Assembly (NCBI GenBank): GCA_018873245.2 | Contig: JAEMBT020000004.1 | Span: 496,001-560,000, forward strand | Source of the DNA: Archegozetes longisetosus | Taxonomy: Eukaryota > Arthropoda > Arachnida > Sarcoptiformes > Trhypochthoniidae | DNA: 64,000 nucleotides | Reading direction: 5' to 3' | Shown here: one piece after another, positions 46,169-57,666 of the stretch | How the letters are laid out: each line of letters starts with the position of its first letter | Numbering within the stretch: position 1 is the first letter of the stretch | Translations under genes and position numbers: made by a program | Notes under the pieces: generated by a model | What the model was told of the DNA's origin: nothing | The model's input: only the letters and a program-made list of their open reading frames with translations | Database searches by the model: none

Positions 46169-46726
46169 CTTATTATTTATGTTTGGATTGATTTAGGTCT
46201 CTTTCTTCTCAAAATAGATACTAGTTGTTCCATATTTAAACTGGAATACAAAAGTAGGATATTGTTCAAATTATTGATTTTCTAGTTGTTTACTCATTCA
46301 AATAGAAAAAGTATAAAAGCTAAAATATAAGGATAATCAATGAATTTAGCAATAAAGTCTACTCTTATTCGTATCATTTTATGTCTTATACTGAAGAGAC
46401 CAGACAGCGGTGTAGATAAACCGATTTCAAAGTCATTTTGATGATATGATATGATTTGATAAATCGATATGATACGATAGCACCTTTGAAAAGGCGTACA
46501 AAATATGCCGTACGCTCGGCGTGCGCAAGTAACGATCATTCGAAAATCAGCTTTTCAATGTAAGCTAACTTTCATTTTTATACTGCCATTCATTAGGGAA
46601 TATTTATTCTTAATTCGAACATTTAGTTGTTTCAGCTCATAAAATTAGATGGACAACACGCATAATTTGAAAATATAAAAATTCTGTTGTTGAGAGTTTG
46701 TTTTTGATTTAACTGAAAAATCATAT

Positions 46727-47267
46727 CAGAGGTTCCCAAAAGGTGGGTCGCAAAATTCAATTCTCATTATTTTGAATAATGATGAGATCTTTACTCTATA
46801 CTTGATGAAAAACTTTATCAATTGTAAGCTGTGAACATATCAAACTTGATGTTGAATATGAACTTTTTTTAAAATAAAGATTGTTGACAAATAAACATGA
46901 ATTTCATAGCATTTAATGAGAGGTTAGTCAAATTTTCAATTAAGGCATATAATAATATTTGAAAAGCTAAGGTATCATTAGTTTTGAGTCAATCGAATAA
47001 TGGATAATGGATAAATATTTAGTTAAAACAAACAAAAGACAATATGATTGAACTAGAGAAAAGATGTTAAACCATCAGTCAGTAAAAAAGAAAAAGTTTT
47101 AAAATTTGCTTTAACTAAGATTATACCCGATATTGATGAACTTTGCTATAAAAAATCTTTACCTTAGTTTAATTCAACAAAATCCTGTAATTTTAATTTT
47201 ATTTTATGGGTTACGAAAGCTTTTTCGAAAATTTTGTGGGTCGCCAAAAAACTGTGTGGGAACTAAG
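46727..47267. mobile_element. hAT-like non-autonomous element
   Basis: Starts CAGAGGTTCCCAAAAGGTGG followed by GTCGC and ends with the approximate complement (GTGGGTCGCC... GGGAACTAAGG), the well-known GGTTCCCA...GGGTCGC look of hAT ends. Inside, ATG 47007 opens MDKYLVKTNKRQYD and then stops; MDKYL is how many hAT transposases begin, so this is a deletion derivative keeping only the transposase N-terminus. The flanking octamers match at only about five of eight positions, so the insertion is old or my ends are off by a few bases. Confidence 0.6.
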
Positions 47268-47690
47268 GTCTTATATGATGGTGTGATTCAAGTGAATTTT
47301 CAAGTGACAGCCTCATATTGACTGTCAAAACTAAGTATTGATGCAATACACCTCAATTTTGCTAAAAATGTCAAGGTCTTAAATATAAATCAAATCTTTC
47401 TGTCTATGACATTTTCGTACTCATTCATCAATTTTTATGATTACAATTGTGGCTTTAGTTCGTTCAAATATATTTATATAAGGAGTGCAAGTATTAAATT
47501 CCTTAAAAATGTTTCCATATAACTTACTTATTTCGAGTTTTAGAACTTTGAAACTCAGCCACATTTTTGGAATAATTGAGAATTTTATTTGATTAAACGT
47601 GCTTTTTTACGAATGATTAGAAATGTCAAACTACAGTATTGACAAAAATATATTTGTCGTCAAAACTTTCTATAAGTCTCAAATTTATAG

Positions 47691-47879
47691 GGATATCTTA
47701 AAGGTCAAGTTTATGCCATAAATCCTGTAGCAACAGAACAACTGGTCAAAGTAATCAAAATTAAAATCGAGATCATTTCCACTGAAGTTCTTAATGATGT
47801 GATCGAGAATTTTAAAGTTGATCTGCACTACTTTATAATTAAGATGACTGGCATATCGAGTTCGTTTTATCTTAAACTT
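47691..47879 (+). pseudogene. Second Tc1/mariner-type transposase relic
   Basis: Translation from 47691 reads GYLKGQVYAINPVATEQLVK, then IEIISTEVLNDVIENF and a decayed tail. This corresponds to the GYLK...V....P.t...L...I......VxxNF region just after the last catalytic acidic residue of Tc1/mariner-type transposases and parallels the relic at 32054-32343 (GYPKNM...NSPEIVDNLKNLI...LENF). No other part of the transposase is recognisable. Confidence 0.6.
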
Positions 47880-48159
47880 CCATCTTTTTCTTTATTTCAT
47901 AAAATAACTTCATTTAAATAAAGTAGATTCGAAATTATGAGCTCTTATTTTTAGTGATTTTAATATTTTACGTACCGTACTAACTAAAATCAATGTTCGC
48001 ATAAATAGCACTTCTCTCTTGAGAAACTAATTTTTCAATTATTATAACTTACATACGTCTGTCGGTTAGCTTTTTTGTAAACATTTTTAAAGACGGTATC
48101 ATATCATATGATATTGATGCCACCAAAATAATTTTGAAATCGGTTTGTCTACAGTGCTG

Positions 48160-49949
48160 ACTGATCCACTCATTAATTCCTTAGTCTCTCTTCAAATTGA
48201 TGAAATTCACAAAAAATATAATCAAGTTTTTAAGATATTGAATGGTTCGTTATGTAGTTATTTTCTAAAATTAAGGTGTTAAGTATTAGGTGATCAATTT
48301 TTGAAATCACACTATTTAGTAATTGAAAAAATAGCGAGCTTTAAGAATGAGGTGCACTACATAAACAGAATTAGAAACTTACTTCTCGACTTCTCAATCA
48401 TATTCAAAAATTGTTTGTTATCAAAATTCAAAAGCTTTATCCAATACCTGTTCACTTTAATAATGAATTGTTACTTAATATCAGAACTTATTCTGATTGC
48501 TAAAATTAATATATTTTTATTGCACATAAATGAAAACTTTAAATGGTTCTTAACTGATCATAATTAGTAGTTGTCGTGCATCAACTAATTAATCGTCAAA
48601 TGATATTCATATTCAGACTTTTATGCAAAAGAAAAATTGTCCTATATTAGTGTTTCAATAAAAAAGGCCAATTATATTTGTTTAAAGAAAACTTATATTA
48701 ATGTTCTCTATAGCAGCTCTATATTAATCACAAGCACTTATAATCGATTATACTTTTTAACTATTAATCAATATTTACGTGACCTATACTTTTGTATGTA
48801 AAAATCATCTATTAGAATATACTAAAGTTGAATAACGCTGAGGGAACAGCTTAAGTTTACAGAGACATTTTTAAAAAATTGTTATTTATAGAATCGAATT
48901 TATGATATTTTATACAAGTTTTAAGAAAAAATAATTGGCACTCAAGTTTTATTATCTAATTTTTACACATTTTTAATTAATCAGAAAATAAGTCAATATC
49001 ACACTCAAATACAGCCAATTGCTCCATTTGAAGGTCAGTAGGTTCACTAGATGCAGCCTCAGTATCTTTACTTTCTCCAGCCGGTAGAAAATTAGAAAGG
49101 GTGCTAGCTTAACGGAAGAATTAGATAAAAGTATCAATTTTTTGGATTAGACAAGACGCACGAACATGACCTAACCTAATCAACTTCAACTCAACTTATC
49201 TGAAGATGCGTATTTTTTTGCTTTTTTTATTAGTTGCCATGATCGCTTTGTAAAAATCGAAGAAGGAGCATCGAGCGTCAAAAATAAATATTAAAATCGT
49301 TCCCCTCAAGTAAAATTACGTGTAATAGACTCCGTTTTAAATTTTTAAAAAATGTCCCTGTAAACTCAAGTTATACTATACTGAGTAATTTTTATCTGGA
49401 TCAAAATTGTAATGATCAAACGCTTTCAACTTATAAAGTAGATAAAATCGTTTCAGGTCTTTTATTTCAGCTTAAAATTGAGGAGAATTTCTCTTTTGCA
49501 TTAAAGTTCTCATGTACACTCATTGACAAAACTGACTTCCACGGATTTTTAGGGTTATCTAGTAGTAAATTTCAATGGATTTTGATGAAGTTTTTTCTGA
49601 ATATACTAAAAGTTGGGAAGCACATTATGGTAGATCGGCGTTGAAATTCCTTGTAGAATAGATGAATTATTCAAGTAAATTCTGTCAGAGAAATTGGACG
49701 GAAATTTTTCAATTCTGATGGGTGGAAACTAAACTAGATGAAAAATGATTAGACACGTGTATTTTTGTTTTACTCAAATATCGTTTGTCTAAGAACTACA
49801 GACCTAAATACACGAAAAATTTAATTTTTCAAAAAATCATAACTTTTTATCTGAAGGAATAAAATCATGATCTCAACGTTAAATTGTAGATAATTTCAAT
49901 ATTTATCAAGAAATTTTATCAAAATTCTATATTATATTAAATATAGTAA
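48160..49949. other. Repeat-rich intergenic stretch, no gene
   Basis: About 1.8 kb of AT-rich sequence. An 88-codon frame at 48301-48567 lacks an ATG and any recognisable domain. Short CCTAACCTAA-type strings occur near 49170. Nothing I can assign. Confidence 0.4.
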
Positions 49950-50722
49950 GGGTGAATCCGGGCTAATGGGTCTAAGGGGGTTCTCGACCTCCCACTCCCA
50001 AGAGTGATATATAATTCGATTCAGTTCGTCAAGCTGAACATGTTAATACCACACTTGACCACTTCTGATCCGAACCTGACCACTTCCGGACAACTTCCGA
50101 CGGGAGTGGCTAACTCCACCAAGTGACATATCATTGGACTCAGGACATCGAACTGAGCATTTTGATACCTCATTTGATTAGTTATCTTAAGTAGTTCTCG
50201 AGATATCCATCATTGTTTGATTCTGTACCTCGTAATGGATAAACCTGGATTTAGAGTCGTAACCCAAACAAGCCTGATATAAATTAAGGGAGAATATGTT
50301 AGGTCATTTCACGAAGCGACCTAACCTATTATACCTCAGCTCATATCAGGTTCAGTTTGGGTTATAACTTGTTAAGGTCGAGTTATCTATTTTCGAAGGG
50401 GTTAGGTCTGTATGGCGCCTATAGGTGGTGTTAGCTTCTCAGTGACTGTAAGCCGACATATTGAGTTATAGAAACTAAAAGTTGAATATCCCGAGAACTA
50501 TTTGAGATAATTGATCAAGTGAAATATCGAAATGCTCAGTTCGATGTACTGAGTCCAATGATATAATACTTGGCGGGGTCGGCCACTTCTGTCGGGGGTT
50601 GGCCAGAAGTGGTCAAGTGTTCTATCAAAATGTTCAGCTTGATGAATTGAATCCAATGATGTATCACACTTGGGGGTGGGGGTCGGGAACCCCCCTTAGA
50701 CCCATGAGCCCGGATCCACCCC
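49950..50722. repeat. 773-bp foldback element
   Basis: The ends form an imperfect long inverted repeat: the left end GGGTGAATCCGGGCTAATGG followed by GTCTAAGGGGG pairs with the complement of the right end (GGGTGGATCCGGGCTCATGG then GTCTAAGGGGGG). Complementarity continues inward through ACTTGACCACTTCTG and GAACTGAGCATTTTGAT pairs towards an inner palindrome (AACCCAAACAAGCCTGATAT near 50263 pairing with ATATCAGGTTCAGTTTGGGTT near 50344). It is richer in G+C than its surroundings and lacks a coding frame. No target duplication identified. Confidence 0.7.
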
Positions 50723-52848
50723 ATTTTTATTACTTACAAGTCATCATTATTTTGATTATAAAAGTTCAAAAATAGTTGAGAAGTGCTTTGACCTAATTTT
50801 CTAAAAGTTTAAACTTCGAAAACACGCGTTTCAATATCCTACTCATTGGGTTTCTCGGGCACGTATAATAGCACAAACTTTAGCAGTCTCAATTTGATTT
50901 CGGTAGACTTAGATTTTCTAACTAGTTTCAAATTTGTCAATATTTGACCGGATAAACAGATGAGTATCATAATTGATAATAACCTGATTATATGGTTGAA
51001 ATGAAAATGTCCGTATAGCCGAGTAAGGATTACACTGTACTATCTCTAATGTTATCTGAATGGGTTGTATGACAGTGTCATTCCGTGTCACAATATGTTT
51101 GACTACAAATGTTCAATTTCACATGTGCTACATTTTCGATATCAATTTAAGCTATATTTTGATTACGTAAGCAGACAATTTTACATATTGTTATTTTGTA
51201 ATTAAACATAAACTCACTTAAAGATTATTAATGTGTATATTTCAGGTTATATTTTCAGATAATCTGCTTTCAATTCACTGAAAAACGGATAGGAAAATAT
51301 ATACTTGAACTTGAAGTTGCACTTTTAGCACAAATGTCACACAGTGTTGTTCGTATTCGCGCTCAAATTTATCTAAGCTTAGATTTATATTCATTTGACT
51401 AAATATTACTTATCAAAGAAAATTGGAGTTTTATATTAATTAAAAATAATGGCTACCGACAGATCTCTAACCCGCAATTCCGAATATCAGGTCCGATCTA
51501 ATTTTATAAACTAACTTTATAGAAAATTAGAGCAAAGTAACTAATCGCAGCACAACAGTATAGTATGTGCTGTCCATTTTTAAACTTCAATAAGAACAGT
51601 TACAGCTTTTCATATTAGGATATTATAACCAGACGTCAAGTAAATTACTTATCGATTCAAATTTATCGATTCAAATTTAACGCTTCAAAATTTCGAAACA
51701 ACTTTTATTAATCAAACGAGAAGTGCAAATCTGCTCCTACGTAAACCTTAGATTTCTATATATCATTTGATAGATTTCATCAAGTGCTAATAGAATATGT
51801 CTTTCATCGTGAAGATCTATGTCGTTTCACGGATATATGGTGCTACATGTGGTAAATTCATGGTGCGATTTGTAGCTAAATGCAGGATCTGGTACCATAT
51901 ATGGGATATCACTATGTTCGGGGTACCGAGTAGAATCTGCATATTTAATATAGTGGTCCTAGGCTCAGGTCTTGAGGACTTGGGTCTACTTTTATATTTT
52001 AGATTCGAAGCAAAGTACCCTTGGGCTCAGATCTAAAATGTATGCTTGGTATCATAAGGTCTAGAAGCTGATCTGGAGTTTATTGTTAATATGGTGTGCC
52101 TAGTTCCTGTCTCTAGGAATCTAGACCAAACTACTTGTAAACTTCGTGGGTCTTATTTTGACCTCTGGCATCAATCGAGGAGGTAATGATACACATCATT
52201 AAGTTCGTTTTAATGAGTACTTTTTAAAGATATATGCATACACCCAAAAGGATTTCGAATTTTCTTAAAAAGTGAGTATTTTTCACATTATTACTTCTGA
52301 CTCGCAAAGAACATTGCCGGAAAGTCTATGGGATTCTGCCTAATTTGGCACTCGGGATCTGATGATATATTTTAATAGAGGTCATCAGCCTGATCAAAAT
52401 TGCCGATGGGCCGACCTCCGTACAACTTATAGTTTAAGCGTTAGATGGTGTTAAAGTTTTAAAATGGGATAAAATATAGATTTATTCGGTGGATATTAAA
52501 GATATCGAAAAATAGTTTTCATATTTGTAGTCAGCGTTAAATTCTACATCGAAACCATATATCATATATTCAAAAATCTTAAAATCGAAAAATTCGACTC
52601 AAAATTCGAATATCTCGAAAACTGTTCGATATAAAAAATTTTTGATTTGATATTCGAATTCAGCGTTAAAAAATACATATAGATCCGTTTAAAAGTGAAT
52701 TTATAAAAAATATAATGTTCAGATTGAATCGCAAATCCGCCCAATGGTTGTCAATCAATGGAGCAACCGAGGAAACTCTTGAGTTCCCTCGATTGACAAA
52801 GGCAGATTTGCGATCAATCACATTGGGTGACTACCACATTTGACAGTT
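50723..52848. other. Intergenic, possible old repeats
   Basis: About 2.1 kb with no gene. The part from 51780 to 52140 is less AT-rich with several GGTACC-type motifs and looks like an unknown repeat. A small hairpin (TCGCAAATCCGCC at about 52732 pairing with GGCAGATTTGCGA at about 52801) precedes the next element. Confidence 0.4.
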
Positions 52849-54167
52849 CTGGGTTAAGGGGGGGAGTAAAGGGGCGCGATCCCATAAAAATCAAGAGTGG
52901 TGTTAAGTCGATAGTGCTCGTCGAGACAAATCGAAATATGTAATAATTTTTAAGCCACGCCCACCCGTTTAATAGATACGCCTACATTTCCATAATTTAG
53001 GTTTATTTGAATTCTGAGTGGGCGGAGCATCGTAAAAATCATTTGATGAGTCTAATTTATAGTACTCAACGAGAGGAATCGAAATATATAAATATATATG
53101 AGCCACGCCCACCCCTTCAATAGATACGCTCACTTTTGTATGTTTGACATTTAATTGAATTCTGAGTAGGCGGACCATCGTAAAAATTTTGTGATGGGCC
53201 CATTTTATATGAAGGCCATGTCTACGTTGTTCATACGAACAGAATTGAGAGGTTGTGGAGACACATCAAATCATTTATCAAGTCTCCGCAATCCCCCAAA
53301 TATTTGAATGAACAAGTAGACTGGGCTATCTATTCCAGGATCTTCTTGAAAGACAAAAAACAGTTTGGCTTTCAAGAAGTTCTTGGAGGATACCACTCTA
53401 TTTTTGAATGATACATCACAAGCTGCTTCCGATAATGAATCACTATCTTAATCTCACGAGTTCTCAGAGTCAGATAATACACCGACTGACCTTGAGAACT
53501 TGTCAGATTCAGAAATTGATTCAGAAGAATATTAAATAGATATAATCATATTTTAATTTAATTAATAGTTTAAAAAGTTTATCCTTAATTTAAAATTAAT
53601 TTTTAAAGAGTTTATTAAAGCTGGCTATGATTTTTTTCAGACTTCATTACGATTTTTAACAATTATATTACTAACATAGTTCTTTATAATAATTTACCCA
53701 CCCAGCCTAGGCTCAAACATTAATTGATATTCAAACGGACGTATTTCATGAACGGGCAGATATGGCTAGCATAAGTTTATATATTTCGATTCGTCTCATG
53801 GAGCGCTATCAAATGGGCCCATCACAAAATTTTTACGATGGTCCGCCTACTCAGAATTCAATTAAATGTCAAACATACAAAAGTGAGCGTATCTATTGAA
53901 GGGGTGGGCGTGGCTCATATATATTTATATATTTTGATTTCTCTCGTTGAGTACTATAAATTAGACTCATCACATGATTTTTACGATGCTCCGCCCACTC
54001 AGAATTCAAATAAACCTAAATTATGGAAATGTAGGCGTATCTATTAAACGGGTGGGCGTGGCTTAAAAAATTATTACATATTTCGATTTGTCTCGACGAG
54101 CACTATCGACTTAACACCACTCTTGATTTTTATGGGGTCGCACCCCTTTACTACCCCCTTAACCCAG
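52849..54167. mobile_element. Merlin-like element with ~355-bp inverted arms
   Basis: A 1319-bp unit starting CTGGGTTAAGGGGG and ending with its complement. The two arms (about 52849-53203 and 53812-54167) are nearly identical: the same 69-codon frame read from each arm differs at only a few residues. Each arm is itself built from tandem sub-repeats of about 140 bp, each bearing GCCACGCCCACCC followed by AATAGATACG. The 600-bp centre encodes the C-terminal part of an IS1016/Merlin-type transposase. I could not find a matching 8-9-bp target duplication, so the outermost bases are tentative. Confidence 0.75.
53211..53411 (+). pseudogene. Merlin (IS1016-like) transposase, C-terminal fragment
   Basis: The frame encodes EGHVYVVHTNRIERLWRHIK, then WAIYSRIFLKDKK and ends at TGA 53409-53411. 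HTNxIERLWRHxK is the conserved block around the last catalytic acidic residue in Merlin and ISXO2-type transposases. The catalytic N-terminal part is absent, so the element is non-autonomous. Downstream sequence to about 53535 would translate as an acidic tail (DLENLSDSEIDSEEY) in another frame, hinting at a frameshifted remnant. Confidence 0.65.
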
Positions 54168-54995
54168 TTCTGTGGTATCTCGGGTATGCACGACATCTGC
54201 CCGAAATTCCAATTCCTGCAGAATTTCTGAATGATATCTGCGTGGAATTGGAGGAACAAGAGTAAGCCTCGGGGGCGACTAAAATGGGGAGTCCGGTGGG
54301 GGCGGAGGGTTGGGTCCCCACCAAAATATTACATTTTTCATCGTGATTAAATATGTCATCATATATATATAAATATATGATAGACAAGGTTCGGCAATGT
54401 CCTTTGAATCTTCACAGCAAGTGATATATATTTGAGTAGTACTTCGAGAGATCTTTCCAACGATATATAAAAATCAAAGGCTTAGGAGGGGGCACAGGCC
54501 CCATAGAAAGTGTGCATTCTCCTTTATCGTTACATAAATGGTGTTTAGAAACAGCAAATGCTTCTTAACATATGCAGAAAATTTTGTCCATTATTTTCTA
54601 GGCAAAGTTCAACTGTTTGTGCCTAGTTATCTGAAACCTTTTTAAGAGTTTGAGAACTTATTTAATTTATTCACATTGTTCAGAGAATATAATTTGACTA
54701 ATGAAGTAGCATTCAAAAATATTTCGTTCTTTTTACTTTTTACTATTTTTAAGCTGCGCTTGTTTTTGAATCAAAATTGTTGATAAGAAATAATCTTTTC
54801 TTGAATTAGTTTGAAACTTAATTCATAAATCGCGTCCAATCGATGCATAATATTAAACAAAATTGTGCTCAACATCTAAGTTTAGAACGGCGAGACATAC
54901 TGTCAGGGTTATCCATTTAGACCTATCTATAAAAAGTGACCTATCAGTCTAATCAAATATTAATCAACAATAGGTATTATGATGTGAGAGACTTA
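54168..54995. other. Intergenic with dispersed repeat copy
   Basis: Contains 54565-54907, a copy of the dispersed repeat also found at 35975-36270 (shared pieces include CAAAGTTCAACT/CAAAGTTTAACT and GATCGATGCATAATATTAAA/ATCGATGCATAATATTAAAC). A GC-richer GGGGG-containing block lies at about 54265-54320. No gene. Confidence 0.45.
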
Positions 54996-55134
54996 GTCCA
55001 CAATTCATTTTTGCCCATAAGGATTATACTTCCACTTGTATATAATTATAAAATGAAACGTAATCCAGTCATTAACTCGTTTACTCACGTTAAGGGGTAT
55101 ATAATCCTTATAGGGGGAAAACAGATTGTGGACT
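54996..55134. repeat. 139-bp hairpin MITE
   Basis: Left end AGTCCACAATTC...CCATAAGGATTATA pairs with the complement of the right end (AGTCCACAATCTG...CTATAAGGATTATA). It would fold into a hairpin with a short loop, with no coding content. Typical size and shape for a MITE, though the superfamily is unknown. Confidence 0.65.
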
Positions 55135-55189
55135 GTGGCTCTGACTACATCATCATGTCTATTATAATGGAGGACATTTTTTTACTTCA

Positions 55190-55815
55190 AAGTAAACTTT
55201 TATTCATTCAAATATAATCTTACAAAACTAGTGTTGAGTAACGGAAATATAATTTTTTCGCAACATATGTTCAGAGTGTTGGGCATCTAATGAGATATGA
55301 AAACTTCATTGTCTTACCGAAATATTAATCAAACAGTAATAGACAAAATTTCATTATTTCAGAGTAAACCTTTATTCACTCAAAAAAGTCTTACAAAACT
55401 AGTGTTTGAATAGTGAAAATATAATTTTTTCACCACATACGTTGAAAGTGTTGGCCGTCATTCCAAACAAAGTTTAACTCTTCTGATCGTATCTTCCGAA
55501 ACTTTTAATTAGCGTCTGAATAGTTATTTTACATATTTCATTCTCGATATTTAATTTTAATTCTAAAGACTTGGGGCTTCATTTATAAACATTATTTTTG
55601 AGATATCCCCATAAACATAAATTTCGGAAAATATGATTAGAAGTGTTAAACTTTGTCTGGAGAGTTGGATGGCCAACACTTTCAATATATGTAATGAAGA
55701 AATATTTTCATTCTTCAAACACTAGTTCTGTAAGATTTTTTTGAGTGAATAAAGGTTTACTTTGAAATAAAGAAATTTTGTCTATTACTGTTTGATTAAT
55801 ATTTTGATAAGACAA
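55190..55815. repeat. Three-copy repeat array in foldback arrangement
   Basis: Three related copies of a roughly 110-220-bp sequence are present. Two are direct (about 55190-55290 and 55302-55520; shared string TCTTACAAAACTAGTGTT) and one is inverted (about 55615-55815). The second and third pair as an imperfect hairpin including TTAATCAAACAGTAATAGAC. Parts of these copies match the dispersed repeat at 35975-36073. No coding frame. Confidence 0.65.
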
Positions 55816-56128
55816 CAAAGTTTTTTATTTCATTAGACTCAGGTTACTTCTCTATCGATAGTTTAAATGGGGTGACCCTGTAGTGCACCACGTTTACCAA
55901 AACAAAATGATCTAAGCCATATGTCCAGTTGAGTGTTAGGATAAGAATCAAACCACGACTTTTGAAGTTGATCACTCATAAATTTGAATCACGAGCCAAT
56001 AATTACTTCTTAAGGTCTCATATGACTCTAAAAATCTATGAGAAATAATACAAATGTGTGTGAAGCTTACATATAAAAAGATAGATAATAACTATTAAGA
56101 AGTAAAATATAGAAATTATTGAGCAGAA
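55816..56128. other. Upstream region of the carboxypeptidase gene
   Basis: About 300 bp separating the repeat array from the first ATG of the carboxypeptidase. No open frame. Presumed promoter. Confidence 0.35.
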
Positions 56129-57612
56129 ATGGTCAAAAAAGGTATTTATATATTTTAACAATTTTCTGGTTTGAATAGTTCAGAAATGTACAGGTATAAT
56201 ATGAAATATTGATTTTGTTTGTTTAAAAATTAGAAAACCTTATAGCGATATTCATATGCTTCATATTTGGTCTTCAATGCGTAGACAATAAGTATGTTGA
56301 ACTACTGGACAAAAATACCGAACTTTCAAATGGAGATATTTTGAAATCTAGCGACAAAACAGTATTAGATAGAGATCCTATTTTGAATGTTTCAGATTTT
56401 CAAACTGAAACTCAATTTTCACATCACAACTACACACAAATGAAAGCAATGCTTGAAATGTTAGCAAAAAGATTTCCAAATATATCACACCTGTATAGCG
56501 TAGGAAAATCAGTCGAAGGAAGAGATCTATTAGTACTGGAAATAAGTGACAATCCAGGCAAACATGAAGCCGGGGAACCAGAATTTAAATACATTGGCAA
56601 TATGCACGGCAATGAAGTGGTCGGCAGGGAAATGTTGCTCCTTTTAGCTAAACATTTGCTCGAAAACTATGAGATATCCACAACTATTGCAACGCTTGTT
56701 GATCAGACAAGAATTCACATAATGCCGTGTATGAATCCGGACGGATACGAAAAAGCAAAAATTGGTGATTGTGAATCAATTACTGGCCGAGCAAACGCTC
56801 ATAATAGGGATCTTAACCGTAACTTTCCGGATCAATTCGAGACTACATCAGAGAATGAGAGACAAGAACCTGAAACCACAGCTGTCATCAAATGGATTCA
56901 GTCGTATCCATTCGTGTTATCTGCTAATCTTCACGGTGGCTCTTTAGTGGCAAATTATCCGTTTGATAACAGCAAAGATCCAGGAGATGATGTCTATAGT
57001 AAGTCTCCCGATGACGATGTCTTCAAGCATTTGGCTCTTGTTTATTCATTGGTGAGAAAATTCCATATTAATCATGAATAAAATTTTAAACTTGATTTTC
57101 AGAATCATCCGACTATGCATTTGGGCAAAATATGTCCTGATAGATGCGATTCAGATGGCGAAACATTTTCAGATGGAATCACAAACGGCGCCAAATGGTA
57201 TTCAGTAACTGGAGGAATGCAAGACTGGAATTATTTGCATTCAGACTGTTTTGAGATAACTCTAGAATTGGGTTGTCATAAATATCCAAATGCAACAGAT
57301 CTTCCAAATTATTGGAAAGACAACAAGAAACCATTACTGGCTTATATTCAGGAAGTTCATAAAGGAGTCAAAGGATTTGTTTTTGATACCAATGGAAAGC
57401 CTGTCAGTAATGCAACGATTAGCGTGCAAGGAATAGCACATAATGTAACTTCTTACGCAGATGGAGATTATTGGCGTCTATTAGTTCCGGACTCTTATAA
57501 CATAACTGCTTCGAAAACTGGTTACAAATCGCAAACTAAAACAGTTTTGACTAAATCTGCTTTTGTAACACAACTTAATTTCACTATACAAGCTATTCAT
57601 TATGTTATGTAA
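56129..57612 (+). CDS. M14 metallocarboxypeptidase, N/E (CPM/CPD-like) subfamily
   Basis: Three exons: 56129..56141 (only 13 nt), 56234..57051, 57103..57612; phases close to 446 residues, close to carboxypeptidase M (443). The family removes C-terminal Arg/Lys from peptides. A signal peptide spans the first junction ([16 protein letters not shown]). Zinc ligands sit in [12 protein letters not shown] (H and E) and [12 protein letters not shown] (H); substrate binding uses the Arg of RDLNRNFPD; the catalytic Glu lies in [12 protein letters not shown] transthyretin-like domain follows ([20 protein letters not shown]). The protein ends IQAIHYVM with no hydrophobic GPI-anchor tail, so it is probably secreted rather than anchored like CPM. 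The 13-nt first exon fits well (phase 1, ATG-GTC-AAA-AAA-G) but is the least certain part. Confidence 0.93.
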
Positions 57613-57666
57613 TGTTTTTAGAAAATTTTATTTAGTTTTATGAGAGAATAATAGATATTTGAAATT

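Larger units (their letters stand above)
46405..48159. mobile_element. 1.75-kb element with long terminal inverted repeats
   Basis: The left end CAGCGGTGTAGATAAACCGA at 46405 is matched by the complement of the right end (CAGCACTGTAGACAAACCGA read from 48159); similarity continues about 45-50 bp through a GATATGATATGAT-rich stretch. No matching target duplication could be found, so the exact boundaries and class (hAT-like or other CAG-ended) are uncertain. The interior contains a hAT-like insertion (46727-47267) and a mariner-type relic (47691-47879), making it a nest of elements. Confidence 0.6.

Noticed and set aside
52969..54047. Two nearly identical 69-codon ORFs on opposite strands
   Set aside because: They are the same sequence read from the two inverted arms of the Merlin-like element and contain sub-repeat DNA, not a protein gene.
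54936..55217. 93-codon plus-strand ORF
   Set aside because: Most of it is the hairpin MITE at 54996-55134 and the start of the repeat array; no protein family is seen.
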